From Streptomyces tubercidicus (lineage in GTDB: Bacteria; Actinomycetota; Actinomycetes; Streptomycetales; Streptomycetaceae), in the NCBI RefSeq assembly GCF_027497495.1, contig NZ_CP114205.1:6944001-7008000 (forward strand): DNA of 64,000 nt, written 5' to 3'. Of the stretch, positions 15,368 through 25,346 are shown piece by piece. The position numbers and the translations under genes were made by a program. Under the pieces are notes generated by a model, which had not been told where the DNA came from, ran no database searches, and saw only the letters and a program-made list of their open reading frames with translations. The number at the start of each line of letters is the position of its first letter. Position 1 is the stretch's first letter.

Positions 15368-16903
15368 TCAGCCCGAGGCGGAACCCGCTCGCTCCGCCTT
15401 CGAGTTCTGCGACGGATTGCCCCGCGAGTGCTGCGGGTTGAGGAACCACTTGCGGGCGGAGACCAGCCACCAGGTGCCGGCGAAGAGCAGCACCACACCC
15501 ACGGTGAGTGGCGCGTAGTTGAACGTCTCCAGGGTCACCGGGCTCTGCTGGGGCAGCATGAACAGCACCGTGATGATCACGACCCAGCTGACCGCGATCA
15601 GGCCCACGGGCTTCGACCAGCGCCCCAGGTGCCAGGGGCCGCGCCGGAAGTTCTCGCCCTGGCGCAGCCGCAGCAGGGTGGGCACCACGTACGCGATGTA
15701 GAGGCCGATCGTCGCGATGGAGGTGACGGCGGCGTACGCGGTCGAGTTGAAGAGGTACGGCAGACCGAGGACGAACGCGCCGCCGGCGGCGAGCCATACC
15801 GCGTTGGTCGGGGTGCGGGTGCCCGGGTGGAGCTTGTGCCAGACGGCGGAGAACGGCAGCGCCCCGTCGCGGGAGAAGGCGTAGATCATGCGGGAGTTCG
15901 CGGTCACCGACGCCATCCCGCAGAACAGCTGGGCGCCGATGATGACCAGCAGCATCAGCTTGCCGGTGGTCGCGCCGAGCGCGTCCAGGAAGATCTGCGC
16001 CGGCGGCACCCCGGTGCTCGACTCCAGGGCGCCGGTGTACGACTGGATGGCGAAGGTCAGACCGAAGAGCAGCACGAATCCGGCGGCCCAGGACACCACG
16101 ATCGAGCGGACGATGCCCTTCGGCCCCTCGACGGAGGCGTTCTTCGTCTCCTCCGTCATATGGGCGGACGCGTCATAGCCGGTGAAGGTGTACTGCGCCA
16201 TCAGCAGACCGATGAGCACGACATAGACCGCGGAGCCCCAGCCGGTGTTGTTGACGAACTCGGTGAAGACGAAGGCGGGGGACTGGTGCTTGTCGGGGAT
16301 CACCAGCAGCGCGCCGACGATCACCACCACACCGATCAGATGCCACCACACCGAAACGGTGTTGAAGAAGCCGACGACCCGCACGCGGAAGGTGTTCACC
16401 ACGGCGTGCAGCAGGAGAATCACGCCGAAGAGCGTGATCGTGTGGCCGGGGGTGGCGGCATAGCCGAACTGGAGGTTCAGGTAGGCGTTGAGGAACGACG
16501 CGGCGCCGAAGTCGATGCCGGCGGTGACGGCCACCTGGCCGAGGGTGTTGAACCAGCCGGTGAACCAGGCCCAGGCCGGAGCGGACCGCTGCGGGGCGAG
16601 CTTGTGCGCCCAGAAGTAGAGCCCGGCGGAGGTCGGGTAGGAGGAGCAGACCTCGGCCATGGCCAGGCCGACGAACAGCGTCATCAGGCCGACGACCACC
16701 CAGCCCCACATGATCAGGGCCGGCCCGCCGGTGTTCATTCCGAAGCCGTACATGGTCAGGCAGCCGGACAGGATGCTGATGATCGTGAAGGAGACGGCGA
16801 AGTTCTGCCGCCCGGACATCGAGCGGTCCAGCGTCTGGGCGATGCCCAGTTCGGCGAGGCGCTCCTCCTCCGTCTGCGTGACGCTTGGAATCTCCAGTGG
16901 CAT
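15368..16903 (-). CDS. APC-superfamily amino-acid permease
   Basis: The protein has 511 residues from ATG 16903 (MPLEIPSV), with AAGGG seven bases upstream and AGGAG further up. Twelve or so membrane helices are visible. The APC signature region is near the N-terminus (FAVSFTIISILSGCLTMYGFGMN), followed by AEVCSSYPTSAGLYFWAHKLA. Later come TEETKNASVEGPKGIVRSI and YAFSRDGALPFSAVWHKLHP. This pattern fits the GABA/choline-type amino-acid permease branch; the substrate cannot be read from sequence. The C-terminal tail is Ser/Asn-rich. It stands alone, with a hypothetical gene upstream on the same strand. Confidence 0.88.
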   Translation of the reverse strand: MPLEIPSVTQTEEERLAELGIAQTLDRSMSGRQNFAVSFTIISILSGCLTMYGFGMNTGGPALIMWGWVVVGLMTLFVGLAMAEVCSSYPTSAGLYFWAHKLAPQRSAPAWAWFTGWFNTLGQVAVTAGIDFGAASFLNAYLNLQFGYAATPGHTITLFGVILLLHAVVNTFRVRVVGFFNTVSVWWHLIGVVVIVGALLVIPDKHQSPAFVFTEFVNNTGWGSAVYVVLIGLLMAQYTFTGYDASAHMTEETKNASVEGPKGIVRSIVVSWAAGFVLLFGLTFAIQSYTGALESSTGVPPAQIFLDALGATTGKLMLLVIIGAQLFCGMASVTANSRMIYAFSRDGALPFSAVWHKLHPGTRTPTNAVWLAAGGAFVLGLPYLFNSTAYAAVTSIATIGLYIAYVVPTLLRLRQGENFRRGPWHLGRWSKPVGLIAVSWVVIITVLFMLPQQSPVTLETFNYAPLTVGVVLLFAGTWWLVSARKWFLNPQHSRGNPSQNSKAERAGSASG

Positions 16904-16966
16904 GGCGGGGCCCTTCTCCTGTTGGTGGCGCGGTGACGTGCGGAACAACATCGGCCGGGGCTGTGG

Positions 16967-17908
16967 CTACGGTGCGGACCCCTTGACCGCCCACTTCCTA
17001 TGCCGGGCGAAGAGCTGCTGAGCGTCTCCGCAATAGCTCCACGGCACATCCGTGGCGAACGGGCCGATGGCGTCGAACACCTCGGCCGCCGCCCGGTGCT
17101 GATTCGCGAAGGACATCGCGTGGGCCAGGTAGTTGGCGTCGTCATGGAAGGCGGCGTGCGGCATCGAAGGGGCCCGGTAGGTCCACCAGTTCACCCAGGC
17201 TTGCTGGGTCGACGGGTTGTCCGTCCACGGATGGACCGTCAGGCCGTATCGGTGCCCTTCCTTCTCCATCCGCGTACGGTGCGACTCGGCGAGCGCGACC
17301 AGCGGCAGGACGTGCAACGGCATCCCGCGGGGGACATGGGCGCACCGCTCCTGCGCCCAGTGGAACATCTCGCCCGCCACACCGTGCCAGTCGGGAAACA
17401 TGTACGTGAGGAGCTCATGGTGCGCCTCCCTGTTCCACGGGTCGCGCTCCTCGACCTCCCGCCACACGCTGTGCACCGTCTCCCGCCACTGCCGGTCGCG
17501 TGCGGGGGAGTGGAAGCGCAGCAGGGCGAGCATGACGACGTACGGCGTGGGATCGGCGGGCAGCGCGTCACCGGCGGCATGACAGGTCTCCCATGCCTGT
17601 TCCATGTCCGGGCCGCTGCTCTGCCCCCGTGGGCCGGCCATCGAACGCAGCGCCAGGACGGTGGCGAGGAGTGCCAGTGCGTGCGGGGAACGCGGTTCGG
17701 CCTGTGCCCAGGTGTCGGCGAAGGTGAGCCGCGCCCCCGCGCGGGCGAGCACCTGGAGGCGGAAGATACGGCGGTCCCAGTCGGCCCCGGTCGCGGTCAG
17801 CAGTTCCCGGGCGCCTTCCCACCTGCCCATCGCGGCGTCCTCCACCACCGCGCGCAACTGGGTGTCGTCCCGCGCCGGATGCCGGTCGAATGCCGGTTGG
17901 CGTCTCAC
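16967..17908 (-). CDS. Conserved hypothetical helical-repeat protein
   Basis: This is a 313-residue soluble protein with no signal peptide. Segments such as DAAMGRWEGARELLTATGADWDRR, written here as DAAMGRWEGARELL and GADWDRR, together with SPHALALLATVLALRSMAG and SFANQHRAAAEVFDAIGP, look like TPR-type helical pairs. Several Trp/His-rich stretches (WVNWWTYRAPSMPHAAFHDD, DWHGVAGEMFHWAQE) may form a conserved pocket. I recall similar proteins in Streptomyces but no defined function. It ends 63 bp before the permease start on the same strand, so co-transcription is possible. Confidence 0.72.
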   Translation of the reverse strand: MRRQPAFDRHPARDDTQLRAVVEDAAMGRWEGARELLTATGADWDRRIFRLQVLARAGARLTFADTWAQAEPRSPHALALLATVLALRSMAGPRGQSSGPDMEQAWETCHAAGDALPADPTPYVVMLALLRFHSPARDRQWRETVHSVWREVEERDPWNREAHHELLTYMFPDWHGVAGEMFHWAQERCAHVPRGMPLHVLPLVALAESHRTRMEKEGHRYGLTVHPWTDNPSTQQAWVNWWTYRAPSMPHAAFHDDANYLAHAMSFANQHRAAAEVFDAIGPFATDVPWSYCGDAQQLFARHRKWAVKGSAP

Positions 17909-18419
17909 GGCTGCCCCGTCGGCGTTCCCCCGGGTGAGGGGAACGGTCCCGGACCGTACACAAGGGAGTGTTCAACAGGCACTGTTCGGGCCTCCGGGTG
18001 GGCGTCCGCCGTGGCGGCCGCCGACGTAGGGGAGCGCGTCGCGCGGAGCGAACGACCATGGGGCCGGCCGGGCTCGTAGCGCGCCGGCGAAAGCCCGATA
18101 CGACCTGGAGGGGCAATCACCGCAATCTCCTGTACGTGGCATCCATGAGCTGCGCAAGCGGGCTGGCAACTTTGTTCATGACGTGCTGACTTGCGAAAGC
18201 AGACTATTCACAGATGCATGGCCGCGCACATGGCTTTGGCGATAAAAGCTCATGTGAGGGAGCTCCTGGCCGCCGCTGCGCCCAACAGGCCCTGACCGCC
18301 CGCTCCGACGACTCGGCCCACCCTTTTCGGTCACGACATCATCACAGGTTCTTCACTTCATCTACTTCGAAGTTCAACCACTCGGTACTCTCCCGGTTCC
18401 AGACACCTTGGGGGGAACC
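17909..18419. other. Intergenic region upstream of small secreted-protein genes
   Basis: About 500 bp between the leftward hypothetical gene and the rightward 29-residue ORF show no convincing gene. The right half (from about 18150) is less GC-rich than its surroundings and should hold promoters for the short ORF and the PASTA gene. No palindrome or RNA hairpin stood out. Confidence 0.4.
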
Positions 18420-18509
18420 ATGACCTATCCACAGCATCCGCCCCGGCCCGGACAACAGCCGCCGGCGCAGTTCGACAAGGGCGATCTGCTCTCCAACGGC
18501 AACTTCTGA
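18420..18509 (+). CDS. Short Pro/Gln-rich ORF (29 residues)
   Basis: ATG 18420 follows a strong GGGGGGAA, five to six bases upstream. The ORF encodes 29 residues: MTYPQHPPRPGQQPPAQ, then FDKGDLLSNGNF and a stop. The N-terminus resembles the Pro/Gln-rich cytoplasmic start of many Streptomyces membrane proteins and of the 88-residue gene at 19550. It could be a genuine small peptide, a leader for the PASTA gene 85 bp downstream, or the remains of a longer gene. The ribosome site argues that it is translated. Confidence 0.5.
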   Translation: MTYPQHPPRPGQQPPAQFDKGDLLSNGNF

Positions 18510-18594
18510 CCGCCCCGACGCGAGGGGAGAGAGCGCACCGCTGCCGAAGGGCGGCGGCGCGGCCACCCTCGCAGTCGTACGACAGGGGGACCAC

Positions 18595-19419
18595 ATGCCC
18601 GGAACCCAACGGCCCATGGGGCCGGAAGAGAAGAAGAACGCCCGGCTCGGCTGCGCGGTGATCGCCGCTTTCGTGCTGCTGGTGGGCGGCTGCGTCAACC
18701 TGATGGACGGCGATGACGGCGACGACGGCTCGAAGTCGTCGGCCAGTAGCTCCGTTTCCGAGGCGTCCGACGCGACGGACGCCCCAGGCATCCCAGGCAC
18801 GTCGGACGCCTCCGACGCAGCAGACGGATTGGGCGCGTCCGACAGCGAGAGCGGCACGGACAGCGAGAGCAGTACCGATACCGAGGACAGCACCGTCACG
18901 GTCCCGGACTACACCGGGCGCAACCTCCAGGAGGCGCAGGACGACGCACAGGGCAGGGGCCTCTACCTGCTCGACAGCCGCGATCTGTCCGTCCGCCAAC
19001 GCACCCAGGTGTGGGACCGGAACTGGCAGGTATGCGACCAGGAGCCGACCGCCGGGACGCTCATGGCGGACTCGGAAACGCTGACGTTCACCGTCGTGAG
19101 GACCAGCGAGACCTGCGACGATCCTGACGCTGCGGAGTCCGCAGACGGTGACGAACCCTCCGAGCCGACGGACGATCCGGCCGAGACCGGCAGTTCCAGT
19201 AGCTCCGGCAGCTCCAGCAGTTCCGGCAGTTCTGATAGCTCCGGCACCTCTGGCTCGTCCGGCGATGCCGGCTCCTCCGGTGGCAGGGAGCAAGCGCAGG
19301 CCCCGGCAGGTGCCTCCGCGCAGTGCAATGACGGGACCTACAGCTACAGCCAACACCGCCGGGGCACATGCAGCCATCACCACGGCGTCGCCACCTGGCT
19401 CCGGAGCCTTCCGGCCTGA
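18595..19419 (+). CDS. PASTA-DUF3761 surface protein
   Basis: This 274-residue protein has GGGGGA before ATG 18595. A membrane/lipoprotein-like segment at about 17-34 (LGCAVIAAFVLLVGGC) could be cut at the Cys. Next comes an acidic Ser/Asp/Gly linker, then one PASTA domain (VTVPDYTGRNLQEAQDDAQG to LTFTVVRTSE). A Ser/Gly-rich stalk leads to a C-terminal DUF3761 module, QCNDGTYSYSQHRRGTCSHH. PASTA domains bind cell-wall or beta-lactam-like ligands; DUF3761 is of unknown function. It is likely anchored outside the membrane, and the long Ser runs suggest a flexible spacer. Confidence 0.8.
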   Translation: MPGTQRPMGPEEKKNARLGCAVIAAFVLLVGGCVNLMDGDDGDDGSKSSASSSVSEASDATDAPGIPGTSDASDAADGLGASDSESGTDSESSTDTEDSTVTVPDYTGRNLQEAQDDAQGRGLYLLDSRDLSVRQRTQVWDRNWQVCDQEPTAGTLMADSETLTFTVVRTSETCDDPDAAESADGDEPSEPTDDPAETGSSSSSGSSSSSGSSDSSGTSGSSGDAGSSGGREQAQAPAGASAQCNDGTYSYSQHRRGTCSHHHGVATWLRSLPA

Positions 19420-19549
19420 ACGGCGGCCGCCCGGCGCAGGAGCGGCGGGACGTAACGGCCGGGGGCTCACCCGGGTGCCCGGCCATACAACCCTCAACGG
19501 CCTTGGGTGGTCTTGACGACACCAGCACCAGATGCCAGGGGGATTGATC

Positions 19550-19816
19550 ATGCCGTACTCGCCGCAGCCCGCGCCCTCCGGTCAGCAGTCCCACCCGCTC
19601 GTGCTCCACCTGTTCGAGATCCGCCCGTTGGCGCCCCCGTCGACCGCGCGGTCGACGGTGAAGGCGCACTCCCGACTCAAGATCGTGGTGGGTGCCGGAT
19701 GCGCCCTCCTCGTCTTCGGGCTCGGCGTCACCGTCGACGGCGGCGGCAAGAAGGCCGCGGATGTGCCGCTGTGCTACGAAGCCGCGGGCTGCAAGCAGGG
19801 GACGAAGGCCGGCTGA
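19550..19816 (+). CDS. Small single-pass membrane protein
   Basis: This protein has 88 residues from ATG 19550, chosen because GGGGGA lies seven bases upstream; an in-frame ATG at 19532 has no such site. The N-terminus MPYSPQPAPSGQQSHP is Pro/Gln-rich, a helix follows at about 48-66 (IVVGAGCALLVFGLGV), and a short tail contains two Cys (LCYEAAGC) that could pair outside the membrane. It probably belongs with the preceding PASTA gene as a small envelope protein set. I recognise no family. Confidence 0.6.
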   Translation: MPYSPQPAPSGQQSHPLVLHLFEIRPLAPPSTARSTVKAHSRLKIVVGAGCALLVFGLGVTVDGGGKKAADVPLCYEAAGCKQGTKAG

Positions 19817-19901
19817 CGGTTCCCCACGCCTGAGTGCTGACGGTTCCCCACGCCTGAGTGAGGAACCGCCAGGCCGCCGTTCCGCCCCGGTCAACCGCCG
19901 T

Positions 19902-21122
19902 TCAGCCCCCCTCCGGCCCCCCGGCAACCCGTCGCACGACCCTCAGCAGATATTCCTTCCGATGCAGCGGATCGTGGTCCGTCCGCGACCGGACCGGGAC
20001 CTCGCCCCGCACCGGCTGGTATCCGTCGAAGGCGCACTCCAGCACGCCCTCGCCGCGGGTCAGCCCCGGCCGATCGGCATCCGCCTCCGCCGTGCCGACG
20101 GTGTCGCCGGTCCTGATGTCGCCCAGCCCCCACAGCTGCCCGATCCGGCCGGCACCGATGGCGTCCCGGCGGGGTGCCTCGCCCTGTTCGAAGACGCTGA
20201 TCGCGCTGACCTTGGCCGCATCGGGCCGCGGGGCGCCGGGTCCGTGGAACGGCAGCGGCTCCCGGGTCCGTACCGTCCCCGAGAACATCCGGACGTACGC
20301 GATCTTCTCCCCGGCCGGACCGCGCTCCACCTTGAAAACCGTGCCGGATACGGGGCCGTCGGCGGCGCCCCCGGCGGTGGGCAGCAGCTCGGTGAGACCG
20401 GCCATCAGCGCCTCCAGGCCCGCGCCGGTGGCGGCCGAGCCGAAGAACACCGGATACACCAGCCCCCGCTTCGTCTGCTCCGCCAGCTCCCCGCGCAGCC
20501 GCTCGTAGGGGAGGGCCGAGGAATCGTCGACGTAGGCGGCCAGCAGCGCGTCGTCGTGCTCGGTGAGCAGGTCGGCCAGCCGGTCGGTGAAGCCGGGGTC
20601 GGCCCCTCCGTACGCGCTGACCCGCGCCTCGCGGGTGCCCGCCCCGTGCACGGCCGCCATGGCGACGGCGGCGGGGGTCAGCCGGTCGGCGATCTGCCGC
20701 AGCACGCGCGCATCGTCCGCGCCCCGCCGGTCCACCTTGTTCACGAAGATCAGGGTCGGGATGCGCAGCCGCTGGAGGGTCCGCATCAGGACGCGGGTCT
20801 GCGCCTGTACGCCCTCCACGGCGGAGACGACGAGCACCGCGCCGTCCAGGACGCTCAGCACCCGTTCCACCTCGGCGATGAAATCCGGGTGGCCGGGGGT
20901 GTCGAGCAGATTGACCGTGACCCCGTCCAGGGCGAACGCGACCACGGCGGATTTGATGGTGATGCCGCGCCGCCGTTCCAGCGCGAGGGAATCGGTTCGG
21001 GTGCTGCCGTCATCGACGCTGCCGAGCTCGTCGATGACACCGGCGGCGTACAGCAGCCGCTCGGTCAGGCTCGTCTTACCGGCGTCGACATGCGCCAGAA
21101 CTCCCAGGTTGAGCGTGTGCAC
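19902..21122 (-). CDS. Ribosomal-protection-type GTPase with central domains missing
   Basis: The protein has 406 residues from GTG 21122. The G domain is complete: AHVDAGKTSLTERLLY, RGITIKSAVVAF, DTPGHPDF and NKVD. A domain-II-like region follows, with GTVFKVERGPAGEKIAYVRM and IGQLWGLGDIRTGD. Sequence then passes directly from GTAEADADRPG to LTRGEGVLECAFDGYQPV and ends RTDHDPLHRKEYLL, which are the terminal residues of OtrA/TetM-type proteins. Family members have about 640-660 residues, so roughly 230-250 (domains III-IV, including the loops that displace tetracycline) are absent in frame. It is unlikely to confer normal protection. It could be a decayed gene, a repurposed GTPase or an assembly collapse. 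Confidence 0.8.
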   Translation of the reverse strand: MHTLNLGVLAHVDAGKTSLTERLLYAAGVIDELGSVDDGSTRTDSLALERRRGITIKSAVVAFALDGVTVNLLDTPGHPDFIAEVERVLSVLDGAVLVVSAVEGVQAQTRVLMRTLQRLRIPTLIFVNKVDRRGADDARVLRQIADRLTPAAVAMAAVHGAGTREARVSAYGGADPGFTDRLADLLTEHDDALLAAYVDDSSALPYERLRGELAEQTKRGLVYPVFFGSAATGAGLEALMAGLTELLPTAGGAADGPVSGTVFKVERGPAGEKIAYVRMFSGTVRTREPLPFHGPGAPRPDAAKVSAISVFEQGEAPRRDAIGAGRIGQLWGLGDIRTGDTVGTAEADADRPGLTRGEGVLECAFDGYQPVRGEVPVRSRTDHDPLHRKEYLLRVVRRVAGGPEGG

Positions 21123-21186
21123 CAAGCCTCATGTCCTTGTGATCGATGAAAATTCCCTTCTGGATGGACATGGGTGCCTTTGGCAT
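21076..21186 (-). CDS. Leader-peptide-like ORF overlapping the GTPase start
   Basis: ATG 21186 is preceded by AAGGAG seven bases upstream, the best ribosome site in this gap. The ORF encodes 36 residues (MPKAPMSIQKGIFIDHKDM, then RLGAHAQPGSSGACRRR) and overlaps the first 47 bases of the GTPase gene in another frame. Its first 20 codons use A/T-ending codons unusual for this genome. Short upstream ORFs regulate several ribosomal-protection genes by ribosome stalling, so a translational control role is plausible, though not shown. It could alternatively be the start of a longer fused product in ancestral sequence. Confidence 0.5.
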   Translation of the reverse strand: MPKAPMSIQKGIFIDHKDMRLGAHAQPGSSGACRRR

Positions 21187-21382
21187 GGTGTGGCTCCTTT
21201 TCCGGTCGGCGGATGCCGGGAGTAGACCAGGCGGCCCGCCGGGCGGACAAGCGATTTTCGCCGGTCGCACAGGTCGGAACGTTTTCCTCCGGATTTGCCC
21301 GGGGCGGGGTCCTGTCGAGAGGGGGCCGCCTAGGAGATATCTTGATGTCGAGCAATGTTGCAGACGTGGAGCGGAGCACCCG

Positions 21383-23602
<2,220 letters not shown>

Positions 23603-23626
23603 CCCGACAGCCGCGGTAAGCCCCTG

Positions 23627-23659
23627 CCGCCCCGGCCGGTTTCCCACCGGCCGGGGCGG
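23627..23659 (+). terminator. Strong hairpin after icd
   Basis: Perfect 14-base arms CCGCCCCGGCCGGT (23627-23640) and ACCGGCCGGGGCGG (23646-23659) enclose the loop ttccc, 24 bases after the icd stop. It also lies at the tail of the convergent HAD gene, so it may work in both directions. Confidence 0.8.
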
Positions 23660-23701
23660 TGCCGTATCCAGGGACGGGCGGCCCTCTTGCTACGCCTTCG
23701 C

Positions 23702-24400
23702 TCAGCCCACGAGGTCCAGCACCGGCCGCAGCCCGTCCGGACGCCGGTCCACCGGCAGATGGTCCACCGGCTGGAAGGCGCAGCCCAGCGCCGTGGCCCC
23801 GCCGTCCGCCGTGCGGTCGTCGCCCACCATCAGGACGGCCGACGGATCCAGCCCCAACTCCTGGCAGGCCAGCGCGAAGAGCTGGGGATCCGGTTTCTGG
23901 ATGCCGTGCTCGTAGGACAGCACACAGGTGTCCAGATAGCGGTCCAGGCCATGCGCGCGCAGTACCGGCCGCAGATCCCAGCCGATGTTGCTCACCAGGC
24001 CGGTCCGGATACCGCGCCGGTGCAGTTCCGCCAGCACCTCGGCCGTGTCGGGGTACGGCTGCCAGGCCGCCGCCGTCATATGGCGGTCGTAGAGCGCGTC
24101 ATACAACTCCGGCTCGGGGAGCGGCACTTGGCGGGCCAGGCCGGTGTACACCGCGCGGTGGTGGCGGGCGTCGCGGTCGCGGATCTTCCACAGATCGGCC
24201 AGCGCATCGGGGATCTCGGTGGGAGAGGTGGCACCGGGCAGCGCCCCGGCCCGTTCCAGCGCGGCCGCCCGGCGGACGATCTCGGCGTCGTCCATGGTCG
24301 TACGGGACGCGGTCAGCGCCGCCCGCAGCCAGGACTCGGCCGGCTCGATCCGCAGCAGCGTCCCGGAGAAGTCGAAGAGCACACCCTTAATGGTCGTCAT
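23702..24400 (-). CDS. HAD-family hydrolase
   Basis: This protein has 232 residues from ATG 24400, whose bases overlap the stop of the PAP2 gene (ATGA). HAD motif I is VLFDFSGTL (the nucleophile and general acid are both Asp in most members; here the order is DFSGT, with Ser at the second position, which is unusual). Motif II-like TGLVSNIGWD, motif III lysine in GIQKPDPQLF and motif IV VLMVGDDRTADG follow. It probably acts on a phosphorylated small molecule; the substrate is unknown. Coupling to a PAP2 phosphatase suggests linked phosphate-ester metabolism. Confidence 0.85.
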   Translation of the reverse strand: MTTIKGVLFDFSGTLLRIEPAESWLRAALTASRTTMDDAEIVRRAAALERAGALPGATSPTEIPDALADLWKIRDRDARHHRAVYTGLARQVPLPEPELYDALYDRHMTAAAWQPYPDTAEVLAELHRRGIRTGLVSNIGWDLRPVLRAHGLDRYLDTCVLSYEHGIQKPDPQLFALACQELGLDPSAVLMVGDDRTADGGATALGCAFQPVDHLPVDRRPDGLRPVLDLVG

Positions 24401-25152
24401 GCCCCTCCTCCTGCCCACCGCGCGCCCCCATTCCCCCTACGGGGCGCATATCCGGCGTACGCCGCTGCCGTCGCGGCCACCAACGCCCCGCCCAGCAGCC
24501 ATCCCGCCACGACATCCGACAGCCAGTGCACGCCCAGATACACCCGGGTGAAGCCGACCCCGGCGACCGAGACCACGGCCACCGTCCGGGCCGTCCAGCA
24601 CCACAGCGGGCGGGCCCCGCCCAGCCGCAGCAGCCACAGCACCAGCGCGCCCGCGATCACCGCGGACATCGCATGCCCCGACGGGAACGCCGCGTAATGC
24701 GCCGTGTCCACCGGGTCCGGCCAGACCGGGCGCTCCCGGCCGACCACCGCCTTCATCACCTGCTGCAGCCCGGCCCCCACGAGCGCGGTACCCGCCACCA
24801 GGGCCCCGAGCAGCCGCTCACCACGCCGTACGAGCAGCACGACCGCCACCACGAGCACCGCGCGCATCATCCACGGGTCCCACATCCAGTCGCTGAGCAC
24901 CCGGTTGAGCCGGGTCCAGCCGGACGCGTCGACCGCCGTCCGGTGCAGCGCCCCGGCCAGCGCACGGTCCACCGCCATCAAGGGTTCCCAGCGCAGCGCG
25001 ACCAGGGCCGTCAGCAGGCCGAAGACCAGCGTGCAGAGGCCGGCACACAGCAGGGCCGGGAGACGGGGGCCAACCCGGCGCACGGTGTCGGCGGGGCGGC
25101 GGCCGTCGTCCACGGCGGACGACCGGACGGTGGGGCGCGGCGTCGGTGGCAT
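24397..25152 (-). CDS. PAP2-family membrane phosphatase
   Basis: The protein has 251 residues from ATG 25152. Five or six membrane helices surround the PAP2 catalytic set: KAVVGRERPVWP (motif C1), PSGHAMSA (C2) and RVYLGVHWLSDVVAGWLLG (C3, with the His and Asp). It should dephosphorylate a lipid phosphate such as phosphatidate or undecaprenyl diphosphate on the outer membrane face. The gene overlaps the HAD hydrolase start by four bases. A Gly/Ala/Arg-rich tail follows the last helix. Confidence 0.9.
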   Translation of the reverse strand: MPPTPRPTVRSSAVDDGRRPADTVRRVGPRLPALLCAGLCTLVFGLLTALVALRWEPLMAVDRALAGALHRTAVDASGWTRLNRVLSDWMWDPWMMRAVLVVAVVLLVRRGERLLGALVAGTALVGAGLQQVMKAVVGRERPVWPDPVDTAHYAAFPSGHAMSAVIAGALVLWLLRLGGARPLWCWTARTVAVVSVAGVGFTRVYLGVHWLSDVVAGWLLGGALVAATAAAYAGYAPRRGNGGARWAGGGA

Positions 25153-25262
25153 ACCACGATCCTCGCCGATACCCGCCACGCAGGGCGAGCAGACCATGCG
25201 CCGGGGCCCGTCCGGCGGACCGGCAGGGCCGCGGCGCCACCGGACATCCCCTAGGACAAAGC

Positions 25263-25346
25263 CCTAGGTAGAGGCCCTCGCCCCCTAGGTGAAGGCCCTC
25301 GCCCCCTACATCAAGGCCCGCAGCCCCTAGGTCAAAGCCCTCAGCC
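25263..25346. repeat. 21-bp tandem repeat, four units, starting at the M56 stop codon
   Basis: Units begin CCTAnn at 25263, 25284, 25305 and 25326, with a broken partial copy at 25250. Read leftward each unit is the same heptapeptide-like frame, GLRALT or GARAFT followed by TAG. The unit at 25326-25346 is the true end of the M56 gene. The other three are downstream copies of its last six codons plus stop. Confidence 0.9.

Noticed and set aside
15428..16936. 502-residue rightward frame opposite the amino-acid permease
   Set aside because: A membrane protein's complement yields this Glu/Gly/Arg-rich composition; there is no start site or family feature.
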